Source: Caulobacteraceae bacterium | Lineage (GTDB): Bacteria > Pseudomonadota > Alphaproteobacteria > Caulobacterales > Caulobacteraceae | Assembly (NCBI GenBank): GCA_947475465.1 | Contig: CANJLK010000016.1 | Span: forward strand, 1-62,055 | DNA: 62,055 nt | Direction: 5' to 3' | Shown: positions 36,603 through 46,257 of the stretch, in pieces | Layout of the letters: each line of letters begins with the position of its first letter | Position numbering within the stretch: position 1 is the first letter of the stretch | Translations under genes and position numbers: made by a program | The notes under the pieces: generated by a model | Seen by the model: the letters and a program-made list of their open reading frames with translations, nothing else | What the model was told of the DNA's origin: nothing | Databases searched by the model: none

Positions 36603-37087
36603 ACGCCGGTTTCCTTGACGCGGCGTTCCAACTCCTGGACCAGGATGCGGCCCACGGGGTGCTCGTCGGATTTGATCTCGTCGCGGACCGCCGCCTTGAT
36701 GGCGTCGATGTGGGCGTCGATCAGGTCGAGCGGTGCGTTGGTGCGCTTTTCCTTGTCGTCGATCAGCCGGCAGAGCGAACCGGCGATGCGGGTGATCAGC
36801 TGAAAGCCATAGGTTGTCCCCAGGCCCTTCAGGTCGTGCGCCCGCAGGTAGAGGTGTTCCATGTTCTCGGCGGTCATGCCCGCCGACTTCACCTGGGCGC
36901 GGGAGGTTTCGAGCTTGCCGATTTCGTCGGCCAGCCATTGGGTGAAATTTGCCGACAGGCTCATCAGGGCGGCTTCCGCCTTGGCGATCGCGGCCGGATC
37001 GATGGCGCCAAGCCGTCCGCCGCCGCCGACCTTCAGGCGCAGGGGGTTGGCGGGCTGGATAAATTGGCCGGCGTTCTGTTGGCTCAC
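36599..37087 (-). CDS. Histidine phosphotransfer (HPt) domain protein
   Basis: A 162-residue protein with a four-helix HPt domain. The phosphorylatable histidine is H84 in LRAHDLKGLGTTYGF, followed by LITRIAGSLCRLID. The first 35 residues are not part of the domain (Gly-rich). The GTG at 37087 follows GGAGGAGAG and is preferred over an upstream start. It would relay phosphate between a hybrid kinase and a response regulator; neither is in the window. It is transcribed after nadK with a 130-base gap that may hold its own promoter. Confidence 0.85.
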   Translation of the reverse strand: MSQQNAGQFIQPANPLRLKVGGGGRLGAIDPAAIAKAEAALMSLSANFTQWLADEIGKLETSRAQVKSAGMTAENMEHLYLRAHDLKGLGTTYGFQLITRIAGSLCRLIDDKEKRTNAPLDLIDAHIDAIKAAVRDEIKSDEHPVGRILVQELERRVKETGV

Positions 37088-37217
37088 GAGGGTCTCTCCT
37101 CCGAATACTGAGCGCACCATGCGGGCAACGGGTTAATAACCGGTGAGAACCAACCTGCGGTATATACTTAGGTTTCTGCGACGGGGGGTCGCAATTGCCG
37201 CCCTCGGCCGGCGTTTC

Positions 37218-38018
37218 TCAGGCGGAGAACTGCTCGGCCAGAACGCGCTCTTCTAGGCTGCGGCCCTCGTCGAACAGCATGGTCAGGCCGACGTTGCGGT
37301 CCTCGGCGATATCGACCCGGAGCACCCGCCGCACTTCCAGATTGTCCGCCACCGCGCTGACCGGCCGCTTGTCCGGCTCCAGGATCTCGAAGGTCACGCG
37401 GGCGGTGTGCGCCAGCAGGGCTCCGCGCCAGCGGCGAGGACGAAAGGCGCTGATCGGTGTCAGGGCCAGCACCCGGGCATCGAGGGGGATGATCGGCCCA
37501 TGCGCCGAGAGGTTGTAGGCGGTGGAACCTGCCGGGGTCGACACCAGGGCGCCGTCGCAGGCCAGTTCGCTAAGCCTCAGCTTGTCGTCGATGGAGATCC
37601 GCAGCTTGGCTGCCTGGCGTGTCTGGCGCAGCAGGGAGACCTCGTTGATCGCGAGCGCCTTGTGCACGTGGCCGTTCACATCCGTGGCGGTCATGCGCAG
37701 GGGGTGGATGATGCTGCGCTCGGCGGCGTTGATCCGCTCGAGCAGGTTCTCTTCCTCGAACTCGTTCATCAGGAAGCCCACCGAGCCCTTGTTCATGCCG
37801 TAGATCGGCAGGCCGGCTTCCATGTGATCGTGCAGGGTTTCCAGCATGTAGCCATCGCCGCCCAGCGCCACGATCACCTGGGCGGCGGCCTTGGGGCAGT
37901 CGCCGTAGCGGTCGGCCAGGCGCGCGCGCGCCTCCTGGGCGTCAGGGCGCTCGCTGGCGCAAAAAGCGATACGGGTGATGGGTTCAGCGTGAGGCATGGC
38001 ATCGGAAGAAGCGGTCAA
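37218..38018 (-). CDS. nadK: NAD kinase
   Basis: A 266-residue ATP-NAD kinase that makes NADP. The GGDG motif is at residues 53-56 (ALGGDGYML), AINEVSLLR carries the NE pair, and [22 protein letters not shown] contains the NAD-binding loop (in two parts). The N-terminal seven residues may be extra: [12 protein letters not shown] from an ATG at 37997 is an alternative start. It lies 24 bases downstream of the second DUF2336 gene on the same strand. Confidence 0.96.
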   Translation of the reverse strand: MTASSDAMPHAEPITRIAFCASERPDAQEARARLADRYGDCPKAAAQVIVALGGDGYMLETLHDHMEAGLPIYGMNKGSVGFLMNEFEEENLLERINAAERSIIHPLRMTATDVNGHVHKALAINEVSLLRQTRQAAKLRISIDDKLRLSELACDGALVSTPAGSTAYNLSAHGPIIPLDARVLALTPISAFRPRRWRGALLAHTARVTFEILEPDKRPVSAVADNLEVRRVLRVDIAEDRNVGLTMLFDEGRSLEERVLAEQFSA

Positions 38019-38042
38019 GCTTCGCGGCTTGTCAAACGCGCT

Positions 38043-39161
38043 TTAGAGGCTGCTGGCCGCCTGCCGGAACGCGGCCGCCGCAACCTCCGCGCTGACCGGA
38101 CCAAAAGCGCCGATCGCCCGCTTCGCGCCGTCGGCGCCACCGCCGGGGCGGCCGCCATTCAACTGGCGGATCAGGTCCAGAATCGTCGGGAACACGCTGC
38201 GGTCTATGCCGACCGCGGCGCAGGCCAGGCCGAGGAGTTCAGGCCGATCGGAATCGATCACCCGCTGGACATGGTCGGTGTCGAAATGGCCAAGCGTCGC
38301 CAGGGCCGTCCTGAACAGCGACAGCCGGCCTTCCTGCAGAACGCGCACCAGATAGCCGGGCCGCAGCTGGCCGGCGTCATGCAGCTTGTCGATCAGCCGC
38401 TGCTCCATGGACTCGCGTTCGCCGTCCCGGGCCAGGATAACCATGCCCTGTCCGCTGGGCGCAGCCCGGTGAGCTTCCTGCACCGACTGGGCCAGCGCTT
38501 CCTCCACCAGCGCCGGATCCAGCCGGAAACGGTCGGCGAGGGATTCGCGCAAGGCCTGGCCGACCCAGATGTAGAGCCGTAGCGCCAGGGCCGAGCTCAG
38601 CTTCGGGTGGCGCGACATGGGCGAGCGCAGGGCGGCGATCTGCTTGGCGGCTTCGACCAGTTGCGCGAGATCTTCTTCCCGCAGGTCCGCCGTGGGATTG
38701 CCGGCCAGGGCGGTCATCACGGCCGGCTCGGCCTTTTCCAGGATGGCGGCGACCACCGGCTGCCCCAGGTTCGGCCGACGGGCGACCTCGATCTGGTGCT
38801 CGATGGTGGCCTCGATCAGCAGGCGAATGAGGTCGGCGTCCTTCAGCACGGGGCTGCCGGCGATGATCGGGCGAGCGATTTCGATTTCGTCCAGCGCCAG
38901 GACGTTGATCAGGGCCGCCGGAGCCCATTGGGCGGTGGACAGCTTTTCGGCCAGGCGCTTGCGGATTTCCCGCTCGGCGCCGACCACCAGGCCCAGGAAG
39001 ATAGAGTTCAGCAGGACCTGGATCTGCGGCGACGTGGCGGCCGCGGCGCCGTCCCCGGCGTCGCACAGGGCGACAACACCCAGCAGCAATCGCTCCCGGT
39101 CCGCGGGCGTACGGCTCTTGGCAAGTTCAAGCAGGCTTTCGCTGCTGATCGCGACGCTCAA
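38043..39161 (-). CDS. DUF2336 protein (second copy)
   Basis: A 372-residue helical protein of the same DUF2336 family as the gene at 34626, although identity between the two is low by eye. The TTG at 39161, preceded by GAGGGG, is the best start. A longer reading would extend into the divergent glycerol kinase promoter. Helical repeats are visible (LLLGVVALCDAG, REIRKRLAEKLSTAQWAPA, LIRLLIEATIEHQIEVARR). It is cotranscribed with nadK. Function is unknown. Confidence 0.85.
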   Translation of the reverse strand: MSVAISSESLLELAKSRTPADRERLLLGVVALCDAGDGAAAATSPQIQVLLNSIFLGLVVGAEREIRKRLAEKLSTAQWAPAALINVLALDEIEIARPIIAGSPVLKDADLIRLLIEATIEHQIEVARRPNLGQPVVAAILEKAEPAVMTALAGNPTADLREEDLAQLVEAAKQIAALRSPMSRHPKLSSALALRLYIWVGQALRESLADRFRLDPALVEEALAQSVQEAHRAAPSGQGMVILARDGERESMEQRLIDKLHDAGQLRPGYLVRVLQEGRLSLFRTALATLGHFDTDHVQRVIDSDRPELLGLACAAVGIDRSVFPTILDLIRQLNGGRPGGGADGAKRAIGAFGPVSAEVAAAAFRQAASSL

Positions 39162-39265
39162 TTTGAGACCCCTCGACGCCCATTCTGGACGCTGTGGCTG
39201 ATTGTGCGTTCTGCGGATGAAAACATGTTTAAAGGGCGGAAAAGTATGGGGAGGACCTGACAGCC

Positions 39266-40765
39266 ATGACCGCACCGCTGATCCTCGCCCTCGATCAGGG
39301 CACCACCAGCACCCGGGCGATCCTGTTCGACGCCGCAGGGCGCGCGCTTGCTGAGGCCGGTCGGCCGTTGCAGCAGTTCTATCCGGCCGACGGTTGGGTG
39401 GAGCATGACGCCGAGGTGATCTTTCAGGCTTCCGTGGAGGTCATGGGTGAGGCCGTCCGCAAGGCCGCACGCGACATGTCCGAGGTCGCGGCGATCGGCA
39501 TCACCAACCAGCGCGAGACTGTCGTCGTTTGGGACAAGGCCACCGGCGCGCCGATCCACCGGGCGATCGTCTGGCAGGACCGGCGCACGGCCCGGACCTG
39601 CGAGAGCCTGCGCGCCGCCGGCCACGAGAAGCGGGTCAGCGAGATTTCCGGCCTGCTGCTCGATCCCTATTTCTCGGGAACCAAGATTGCCTGGCTGCTG
39701 GATCAGGTCGAAGGCGCCCGGACCCGCGCCGCCGCCGGCGAACTGCTGGCCGGCACCATCGACGCCTGGGTGATCTGGAAGCTGACGGGTGGGCGCACCC
39801 ACGCCACCGACGCCACCAACGCCTCTCGGACCCTGCTGTTCGACATCCACGCCCAAATCTGGTCCGAGGAATTGAGCGCGCTTCTGGACGTGCCCCTGGC
39901 CATGATGCCGGAGGTCCGCGACTGCGCCGGGGATTTTGGCGAGACCGATCCGGCCCTGTTCGGCCGCGCCATTCCGATCCGGGGCGTCGCCGGGGACCAG
40001 CAGGCCGCCCTGATGGGGCAGGGGTGCATACATCCCGGCGAGATGAAGGTGACCTACGGCACCGGCTGTTTCCTGCTGGTCAATACCGGAGAGACGGCGG
40101 CGCTGTCCCACTCGCGCCTTCTGACGACCGTGGCGGCCAGGATCGGTGGGCGCACGACATATGCCCTGGAGGGCGCGATCTTCGTGGCCGGCGCGGCCAT
40201 CCAGTGGCTGGGCGAGGGATTGCAGATCGGCGGCGGGCCTCATGGCGCGGAGCGTCTGGCGGCGTCGGCCAACGACGATCTCGGTGTCGTTCTGGTTCCG
40301 GCGTTCACCGGCCTGGGCGCGCCTTGGTGGGACGCCGAGGCGCGTGGCGGCATCTTCGGCCTGACCCGTGACGCGGGTCTGGCGGAAATCGCCCGCGCGG
40401 CCTTCGACGCCTGCGCCCTGCAGACTCGCGACCTTATCGAGGCGATGCGAGCCGACGCCCCGGATGCTTTCGCCGACGGCGCCGAGATGCGGATCGATGG
40501 CGGCATGTCGCGCAGCGCCTGGTTCAGTCAGCGCCTGGCTGACCTCACAGGGGTGGCGGTGGCGCGGGCGACCTATCAGGAGACCACGGCGCTGGGCGCC
40601 GCGCTCTTCGCGGGTCTCGGCGCGGGTATCTACGCCGACGTCGAGGAGGCGGCCGCAGCCCGGCCTAAGATCGAGGCGTTCGGGCCGGCCATGGCGGCGT
40701 CCGCCCGCGACGCAGCCTACGCGCGCTGGCGCGACGCGGTGCGACGCGTCCGCAGCGCGCCTTGA
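39266..40765 (+). CDS. glpK: Glycerol kinase
   Basis: A 499-residue FGGY kinase that phosphorylates glycerol. The ATP-binding loop is LDQGTTSTRAILFD at residues 9-22. GITNQRETVVVWD, WQDRRT and GVAGDQQAALMGQGC are GlpK hallmarks, and RIDGGMSRSAWFSQRLAD near the C-terminus closes the active site. GGGGAGG precedes the ATG. No glpF or glpD adjoins it, so it is an isolated gene. Confidence 0.96.
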   Translation: MTAPLILALDQGTTSTRAILFDAAGRALAEAGRPLQQFYPADGWVEHDAEVIFQASVEVMGEAVRKAARDMSEVAAIGITNQRETVVVWDKATGAPIHRAIVWQDRRTARTCESLRAAGHEKRVSEISGLLLDPYFSGTKIAWLLDQVEGARTRAAAGELLAGTIDAWVIWKLTGGRTHATDATNASRTLLFDIHAQIWSEELSALLDVPLAMMPEVRDCAGDFGETDPALFGRAIPIRGVAGDQQAALMGQGCIHPGEMKVTYGTGCFLLVNTGETAALSHSRLLTTVAARIGGRTTYALEGAIFVAGAAIQWLGEGLQIGGGPHGAERLAASANDDLGVVLVPAFTGLGAPWWDAEARGGIFGLTRDAGLAEIARAAFDACALQTRDLIEAMRADAPDAFADGAEMRIDGGMSRSAWFSQRLADLTGVAVARATYQETTALGAALFAGLGAGIYADVEEAAAARPKIEAFGPAMAASARDAAYARWRDAVRRVRSAP

Positions 40766-40820
40766 CGCCGTCCCCGGCCGGGCCGACCCTGTCGGAAAGC
40801 CAATGCAAGGGGAGGCCGCC

Positions 40821-41591
40821 ATGGCCGATGGATCGGGCGCGAGCGTTATTTCGCTCAAGGGCAAGGTCAGCGCCGAGGAGTGGCAGGCCCGCGTGGAACT
40901 CGCGGCGCTCTACCGGCTTGTGGCGCTCTACGGCTGGGATGACCTGATCTACACCCACATCTCTGCGCGGTTGCCGGGCCCGGACCACCACTTCCTGATC
41001 AATCCCTACGGCATGCTGTTCGAGGAGATCACCGCCTCGTCCCTGGTGAAGATCGACCTCGAGGGAAATATCCTTCAGGAAACGCCCTATTTCATCAATC
41101 CCGCAGGCTTCACCATCCATTCGGCCATCCACGCGGCCCGCGAGGATGCGCGGTTTGTGATGCACCTGCATTCGGACCAGGGCGTCGCCGTGGCGGCCCA
41201 GAAGGCCGGGCTCCTGCCGATTTCCCAGCACGCCCTCATCGTCCTGCCCAGGCTGGCCTACCACGATTACGAAGGTATCGCGCTCAACCTAGACGAACGT
41301 GAGCGGCTGGTCGCAGATCTCGGTGACAAGTCTCTGATGTTACTGTGGAACCACGGGACCCTGGCGGTTGGAGACACGGCCGCCAACTGCTGGATCGGCA
41401 TGTACTACCTGGAGCGGGCCTGCGCGATGCAGGTGAAGGCGCTTTCAGGCGGGGCCGAGAACATCCGGCTGGCCTCACTGGCCGCCCGCGCCGAGGTGGA
41501 AGGCCAGGTCGCCCGTGGCATCGGCGGGGCGCTGGCCTGGCCGGGGTCGCTGCGCAAGCTCGACCGCCAACTGCCCGGTTACGACGCCTGA
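40821..41591 (+). CDS. Class II aldolase/adducin family protein
   Basis: A 256-residue protein of the class II aldolase/epimerase fold. The zinc ligands are in FVMHLHSDQGV (HxH) and LLWNHGTLAVG, with the N-terminal core GWDDLIYTHISARLPGPDH and NPYGMLFEEITASSLVKIDL (split). The ATG at 40821 follows GGGGAGG. Members include ribulose-phosphate epimerases and aldolases as well as many with unknown substrates, and this one is not assigned. It sits 55 bases downstream of glpK. Confidence 0.87.
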   Translation: MADGSGASVISLKGKVSAEEWQARVELAALYRLVALYGWDDLIYTHISARLPGPDHHFLINPYGMLFEEITASSLVKIDLEGNILQETPYFINPAGFTIHSAIHAAREDARFVMHLHSDQGVAVAAQKAGLLPISQHALIVLPRLAYHDYEGIALNLDERERLVADLGDKSLMLLWNHGTLAVGDTAANCWIGMYYLERACAMQVKALSGGAENIRLASLAARAEVEGQVARGIGGALAWPGSLRKLDRQLPGYDA

Positions 41592-41655
41592 ACGAACAGA
41601 TCCGGAGCGGGGGCCTTTCCTGAGGCGCTTGTGGCGCTTCGGTGTTGCTATTTCA

Positions 41656-41665
41656 GTTGCGCAAC
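41656..41665. promoter_or_regulatory. Palindrome upstream of the RND efflux operon
   Basis: GTTGCGCAAC is a perfect 10-bp palindrome 107-116 bases before the chosen adaptor start, in the 180-base gap after the aldolase gene. It is a possible operator for the pump operon. No TetR or MarR gene is adjacent. Confidence 0.3.
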
Positions 41666-41771
41666 GCCAAGCCATCGTTCTGTTACCGGACGCGGTGTAT
41701 TGGGCGCGCGCAAGAGCGCTCTCGCCTCAGTTCTTTCACGCCTGCTCCCCCAGGCGACGGAGCCACTCGGT

Positions 41772-42965
41772 TTGTTTCGACGCCACTTCTTCCTGACTGC
41801 GGCCCTTGTGGTTCTTCTGGTTATGGTCGTCGCGGGCGGGCTCAAGCTCGCCGGCGGACACAAGGACCAGGCGGGCGGGGGCGGACCTGGCGGACCGGTC
41901 CAGGCGGGGCAGGGCGGCCCTGGCGGTCGCCGGGCCGGCGGCCCGGGCGGTCCGGGCGGTGGCGCGCCCCAGGTGGCCGCGGCGACGATTCAGGCGCGGA
42001 CTTTCAGCGACGACCTTGAGGTTCTCGGCGTAGCCAAGGGCCGCCAGTCGGTGACCTTGACGGCGGCGACCACCCAACTGGTGCAAAAGGTCCACTTCAC
42101 CGACGGTCAGAGCGTCAAGCGCGGTGCGGTGCTCGTCGAGCTACAGGATTCGGAACAGGACGCGGGCCTAGCCCAGGCCCAGGCCGCGCTGGTCCAGGCC
42201 GAGCGCACCTACCAGCGCTACCAGAAGCTCGCCGAACAAGGCTGGGCTTCCAAGGCGGCGGTCGACCAGTACGAAGCGGCCTACCGCTCGGCCCAGGCCA
42301 ATGTCGCGGCGGCCAAGGCCCGCCAAGGCGACCGCACCATCCGCGCGCCCTTTGCCGGCGTGGTGGGCCTGTCCGACGTCACGCCCGGCGCTCTGGTCAA
42401 CCCCGGCGCGCCCATCGTCACCCTCGACGATCTCTCCACGGTGCGGGTCGATTTCCAGGTCCCGGAGCGATTCCTGGCGCAGATCCGCGAAGGCCAGCCG
42501 CTGACCGCCAAGATCGACGCCTATCCAGGCCAGGTCATTTCCGGCCGCATCGCCAAGCTGGACACCCGCATCGACGAGCGCACCCGCGCCATCACCGCGC
42601 GGGCCGAATTCCCCAACCCGAGGGGCCTGCTCAAGCCTGGCATGATGGTTCGCGTCGGCATTTCGCGGGGCCTGCGCCAGGGCCTGGCGGCGCCGGAATC
42701 GGCCGTCGCGATCCAGGGTGACACGGCATTCGTCTTCGTCCTGAAGAGGGCGGGTGAGCGCACCATGGTCGAGCAGCGCCCCGTGGTCACCGGCGTCCGC
42801 CAGAACAGCTTCGTGGAGATCACCGACGGCGTCCAGGCGGGCGACCGGATCGTCGCCGACGGCCTCAACAAGATCCAGGGCGGACAGCCTGTGCGGGTCG
42901 TGGGCAGCGGGGCTGCCGGCCAGCCGCAGGGACGTCCGCCCGCCGGGGCCCGACCCGCGGCATGA
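41772..42965 (+). CDS. RND efflux periplasmic adaptor (HlyD/MFP family)
   Basis: A membrane fusion protein that links an inner-membrane RND pump to an outer-membrane channel. An N-terminal membrane anchor (HFFLTAALVVLLVMVVAGG) precedes a Gly-rich linker of about 40 residues. A barrel-sandwich/coiled-coil region (AQAQAALVQAERTYQRYQKLAEQG, split) follows, then the lipoyl half DRTIRAPFAGVVGLSDVTPG and beta-barrel domains. The start is uncertain: the TTG at 41772 has GGAG nine bases upstream and begins at the membrane anchor, and a TTG at 41700 is an alternative. The stop overlaps the pump start (ATGA). Confidence 0.9.
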   Translation: MFRRHFFLTAALVVLLVMVVAGGLKLAGGHKDQAGGGGPGGPVQAGQGGPGGRRAGGPGGPGGGAPQVAAATIQARTFSDDLEVLGVAKGRQSVTLTAATTQLVQKVHFTDGQSVKRGAVLVELQDSEQDAGLAQAQAALVQAERTYQRYQKLAEQGWASKAAVDQYEAAYRSAQANVAAAKARQGDRTIRAPFAGVVGLSDVTPGALVNPGAPIVTLDDLSTVRVDFQVPERFLAQIREGQPLTAKIDAYPGQVISGRIAKLDTRIDERTRAITARAEFPNPRGLLKPGMMVRVGISRGLRQGLAAPESAVAIQGDTAFVFVLKRAGERTMVEQRPVVTGVRQNSFVEITDGVQAGDRIVADGLNKIQGGQPVRVVGSGAAGQPQGRPPAGARPAA

Positions 42966-45900
42966 TGCTATCCGACATCTCGGTTCGGCGCCCGGTCTTC
43001 GCAGCCGTCGCTGCGATCCTGCTGTGCGTCATAGGCCTCGCCGCGTTCGCGGCCCTGCCGGTGCGGGAACTGCCCGCCGTCGATCCGCCGAACGTCTCGA
43101 TCTTCACGACCTACCGCGGCGCCTCCGCCGAGGTCGTCGAGGAGCGGATCACCCAGCTGATCGAACGCCAGGTCTCCGGCATCCAGGGTATCGACCGTGT
43201 CACCTCGAACTCGCGCGATGGGGTGTCGCGGATCAACATCGCGTTCACCCTCGACCGCAATCTGGACGAAGCCGCCAACGACGTACGCGACGCGGTAAGC
43301 CGTGTGGCGCCCTTCCTGCCGACCGAGGCCGACCCGCCGCAGATCGCCAAGGCCAACGCGGACGCCCAGCCGATCATCTTCGTCAGCCTGGTGACGAACC
43401 GGCTCAATCGCCTGCAGCTCTCCGACTATGCGAACCGCTATCTGATCGAGCGTCTCTCGACCGTTCCGGGCGTCGCCTCCGTCGGCCTGGGCGGCTACCA
43501 GTTCTACTCCATGCGCGTCTGGCTGGACCCGACCGCCATGGCCGCGCGCGGCATCACCGTCGATGACGTGGAAACCGCGCTGCAGACCCAGAATCTGGAG
43601 CTGCCGGCCGGCGCGCTCGAGGCGAAGGACAAGGACTTCACCATCCGCGTGGCCCGCGGATATTCCACCCCGGCCCAGTTCGCCCAATTGCCCGTGGTGC
43701 CGGCGGGCGCCCGCGCCTCGGCTTCGGCCTCGGCGGCGGTCGGCGGCGCATCGTCAGGCGCCGGGGCGGCTATCGGCTCACGTACGACCATCGCGAATGC
43801 GGCGGGTTCGGATGCCTATGTGACCCGCCTTGGCGATATCGCCCGGATCGAAGAGGGCCCCGACGAGCGGCGCCGGACCTTCCGCTCCAACGGCGAGGAT
43901 CAGGTCACTCTGTTGATCAGCCGCCAGTCCCAGGCCAACGACCTGGAAATATCCGACGGAGTCCGCAAGGCCGTTGTCGAGATCAACAAGAGCCTGCCCC
44001 CCGGGGTGAAGCTCGTGATCGCGATGGACTCCACAAGCTTCACCCGTAACGCGATCCATGAAGTCTGGATCACCATGGCCATCTCCTTGGCCCTCGTGGC
44101 CCTGGTGAACTACCTGTTCCTGGGCACCTGGCGCGCGGCGGTGATCCCGCTGGTCGTGGCGCCGATCTGCATCCTTTCGACCTTCATTGTCCTGGCCCCC
44201 CTGGGCTTTTCCATCAATCTCCTGACCCTTCTGGCCCTGGTGCTCGCCATCGGCCTGGTGGTCGATGACGCCATCGTGGTGGTCGAAAATATCCAAAGGC
44301 GCATCGATGACGGCGAGCCGCCGATCATCGCCGCCCAGCGCGGCGCGCGGCAGGTGTTCTTCGCGGTCGTCGCAACGACCATCGTGCTGATCTCTGTGTT
44401 CGCGCCGCTGATGTTCATGCCCGGCTATATCGGCCGGCTGTTCGTTGAGCTGGCGGTCGCCATCGCCTCGGCTGTGGGCTTCTCGGCCCTGCTGGCGCTC
44501 ACCCTGTCTCCGATGCTGGCCTCGAAGCTGCTGCGTCCGGCGCACAATTCCGGCTTTGTCGCGCGGGCTGTGGACGGGGCGGTCCACAAGGTTCGCGACT
44601 CTTACCATGCCTCGCTGGAAGCCCTCCTGGGCCGCCGCTCCGCGGGGGTCGCCGCCTCGCTGTTGGTGGCGCTGCTGGCCATCGGCGCCGTGGTGCTGTT
44701 CCGGGCGCTGCCTAGCGAACTTGTGCCCAACGAGGACCGCCGCCAGATCAGCATGAGCATCCAGGCGCCCGAAGGCGCCGGGTTCGACTATACCATGAGG
44801 AGTGTCAAGCTGGCCGAAGTGCGGCTGGAAGAGCTCGTCAAGAGCGGCAAACTCGTTCGCTATATGATGGGCGCCCCCGCTTTCGGCGGCACCAGTTCCT
44901 ACAACTCCGCCAGCGGCAACCTGATCCTGCCCGACAAGGCGAATGGTGTGGCGTCCCAGGATCTCGCCGCGACCCTGAATCGCGAGTTCGCCTCGATCAC
45001 CGGGGCGCGGGTGATCGCCTCGGTCAGGCCCGGGCTGCAGCGCGGCGGCGGCGGGGGCGGGGGTAATGGCGGCAGCGCCATGGACCTAATCCTGCTCGGC
45101 AACGAGTACCCAGAGATCAACGCTCAAGTTCAACCGCTTCTCCAGGCGGCGCTGGCCAATCCAGGCCTCGCCAGGCCCCGCATCGAATATGAGCCGACCA
45201 GTCCGCGCGTGCTGGTCGCGATCGACCGCGAAAAGGCCGCGGCGCTGGGCGTATCGGCTCAGTCCATCGGCCGCGCCCTGCAGGCGCTGTTCGGCTCGGA
45301 GAAGGCCACGACCTACATCAAGGCCGGCGAGGAATACGATGTCATCCTGCAGACCGACCGCGGCCAGCGGATGAACGAGCAGGATCTGAGCCAGGTCTAT
45401 GTGCGCACGGCGACCGGTTCGACGGTGCCGCTTAGTTCGGTGGTGACCACCAAGGTCAGCGGGGATACGCCCAGCCGAAACCGCCTGGATCGCCAGCGTT
45501 CGATCACCCTCTCCGTGCAGCTGAACCCCAACTACACGGTCGGCGAAGCGGTGAAGTTCTTCGAGGCCGAGATCAAGAAACAGCCCACGGCCATCAACTA
45601 CCGCTGGGGCGGGACGGCGCGCGACTATCTGGAGGCCGGCGGCTCGATCGGGCTGGCTTTCGGACTGGCCCTTTTGCTGGTGTTCCTGGTCCTCGCCGCC
45701 CAGTTCGAAAGCTGGATTCACCCGGCGGTGATCATGCTGACGGTGCCGGTGGCTGCGCTGGGCGGCCTGTTCGGCCTGCTGATCGCCGGCTCCAGCATGA
45801 ACACCTACAGCCAGATTGGCCTGATCATCCTGGTGGGCGTGGCGGCCAAGAACGGTATTCTGATCGTCGAATTCGCCAATCAGCTGCGCGACGAGGGGCT

Positions 45901-46207
45901 TTCGATCCGCGAGGCGGTGATCGAAAGCGCCTCCCTGCGGCTTCGGCCGATCATCATGACCTCGATCTCCGCGGCCAGCGGCGCCATTCCCCTGATCGTC
46001 TGGGGCGGGGCGGGCGGCGAGAGCCGCAAGACCATCGGCGTCACCATTTTCTTCGGGGCGATCTTCGCCACCCTGGTGACCCTGTTCATCGTGCCGGTGT
46101 TCTACAACATGCTGGCGCGCTTCACGAAGTCGCCGCTGCACACCACACGGCGGATCGAGGCCTTCGAAGACGCCGAACGCAGTGGCGTGGCCAACGCCGC
46201 CGAATAG
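42962..46207 (+). CDS. RND multidrug efflux permease (HAE1 family)
   Basis: A 1081-residue AcrB/MexF-like proton-driven exporter. It starts MMLSDISVRRPVFAAVAA. The proton-relay pair is D435-D436 in LAIGLVVDDAIVVVENIQRR, and FESWIHPAVIMLTVPVAALGG and ILVGVAAKNGILIVEFAN mark the second membrane half. Two unusual low-complexity inserts stand out: a Ser/Ala/Gly run (ASASASAAVGGASSGAGAAI) near residue 255 and a Gly-rich QRGGGGGGGNGGS near residue 700. The substrate is not predictable. Cotranscribed with the adaptor. Confidence 0.95.
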   Translation: MMLSDISVRRPVFAAVAAILLCVIGLAAFAALPVRELPAVDPPNVSIFTTYRGASAEVVEERITQLIERQVSGIQGIDRVTSNSRDGVSRINIAFTLDRNLDEAANDVRDAVSRVAPFLPTEADPPQIAKANADAQPIIFVSLVTNRLNRLQLSDYANRYLIERLSTVPGVASVGLGGYQFYSMRVWLDPTAMAARGITVDDVETALQTQNLELPAGALEAKDKDFTIRVARGYSTPAQFAQLPVVPAGARASASASAAVGGASSGAGAAIGSRTTIANAAGSDAYVTRLGDIARIEEGPDERRRTFRSNGEDQVTLLISRQSQANDLEISDGVRKAVVEINKSLPPGVKLVIAMDSTSFTRNAIHEVWITMAISLALVALVNYLFLGTWRAAVIPLVVAPICILSTFIVLAPLGFSINLLTLLALVLAIGLVVDDAIVVVENIQRRIDDGEPPIIAAQRGARQVFFAVVATTIVLISVFAPLMFMPGYIGRLFVELAVAIASAVGFSALLALTLSPMLASKLLRPAHNSGFVARAVDGAVHKVRDSYHASLEALLGRRSAGVAASLLVALLAIGAVVLFRALPSELVPNEDRRQISMSIQAPEGAGFDYTMRSVKLAEVRLEELVKSGKLVRYMMGAPAFGGTSSYNSASGNLILPDKANGVASQDLAATLNREFASITGARVIASVRPGLQRGGGGGGGNGGSAMDLILLGNEYPEINAQVQPLLQAALANPGLARPRIEYEPTSPRVLVAIDREKAAALGVSAQSIGRALQALFGSEKATTYIKAGEEYDVILQTDRGQRMNEQDLSQVYVRTATGSTVPLSSVVTTKVSGDTPSRNRLDRQRSITLSVQLNPNYTVGEAVKFFEAEIKKQPTAINYRWGGTARDYLEAGGSIGLAFGLALLLVFLVLAAQFESWIHPAVIMLTVPVAALGGLFGLLIAGSSMNTYSQIGLIILVGVAAKNGILIVEFANQLRDEGLSIREAVIESASLRLRPIIMTSISAASGAIPLIVWGGAGGESRKTIGVTIFFGAIFATLVTLFIVPVFYNMLARFTKSPLHTTRRIEAFEDAERSGVANAAE

Positions 46208-46227
46208 GCGGGCGACAAATCTTCACG

Positions 46228-46257
46228 AAAAAGGCCTCCTCCGAGGGGGAGGAGGCC
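46228..46257 (-). terminator. Intrinsic terminator acting on the minus strand
   Basis: A 10-bp perfect stem (GGCCTCCTCC at 46233-46242, GGAGGAGGCC at 46248-46257) with a 5-base loop is followed, when read on the minus strand, by TTTTTC. It therefore ends the cytochrome c transcript, about 190 bases after that gene. On the plus strand it has no T-run. The rest of 46208-46450 holds no gene I can support. Confidence 0.7.

Noticed and set aside
37131..37141. GGTTAATAACC as a CtrA half-site before the HPt gene
   Set aside because: Only one TTAA is present; no second half at seven bases on either strand.
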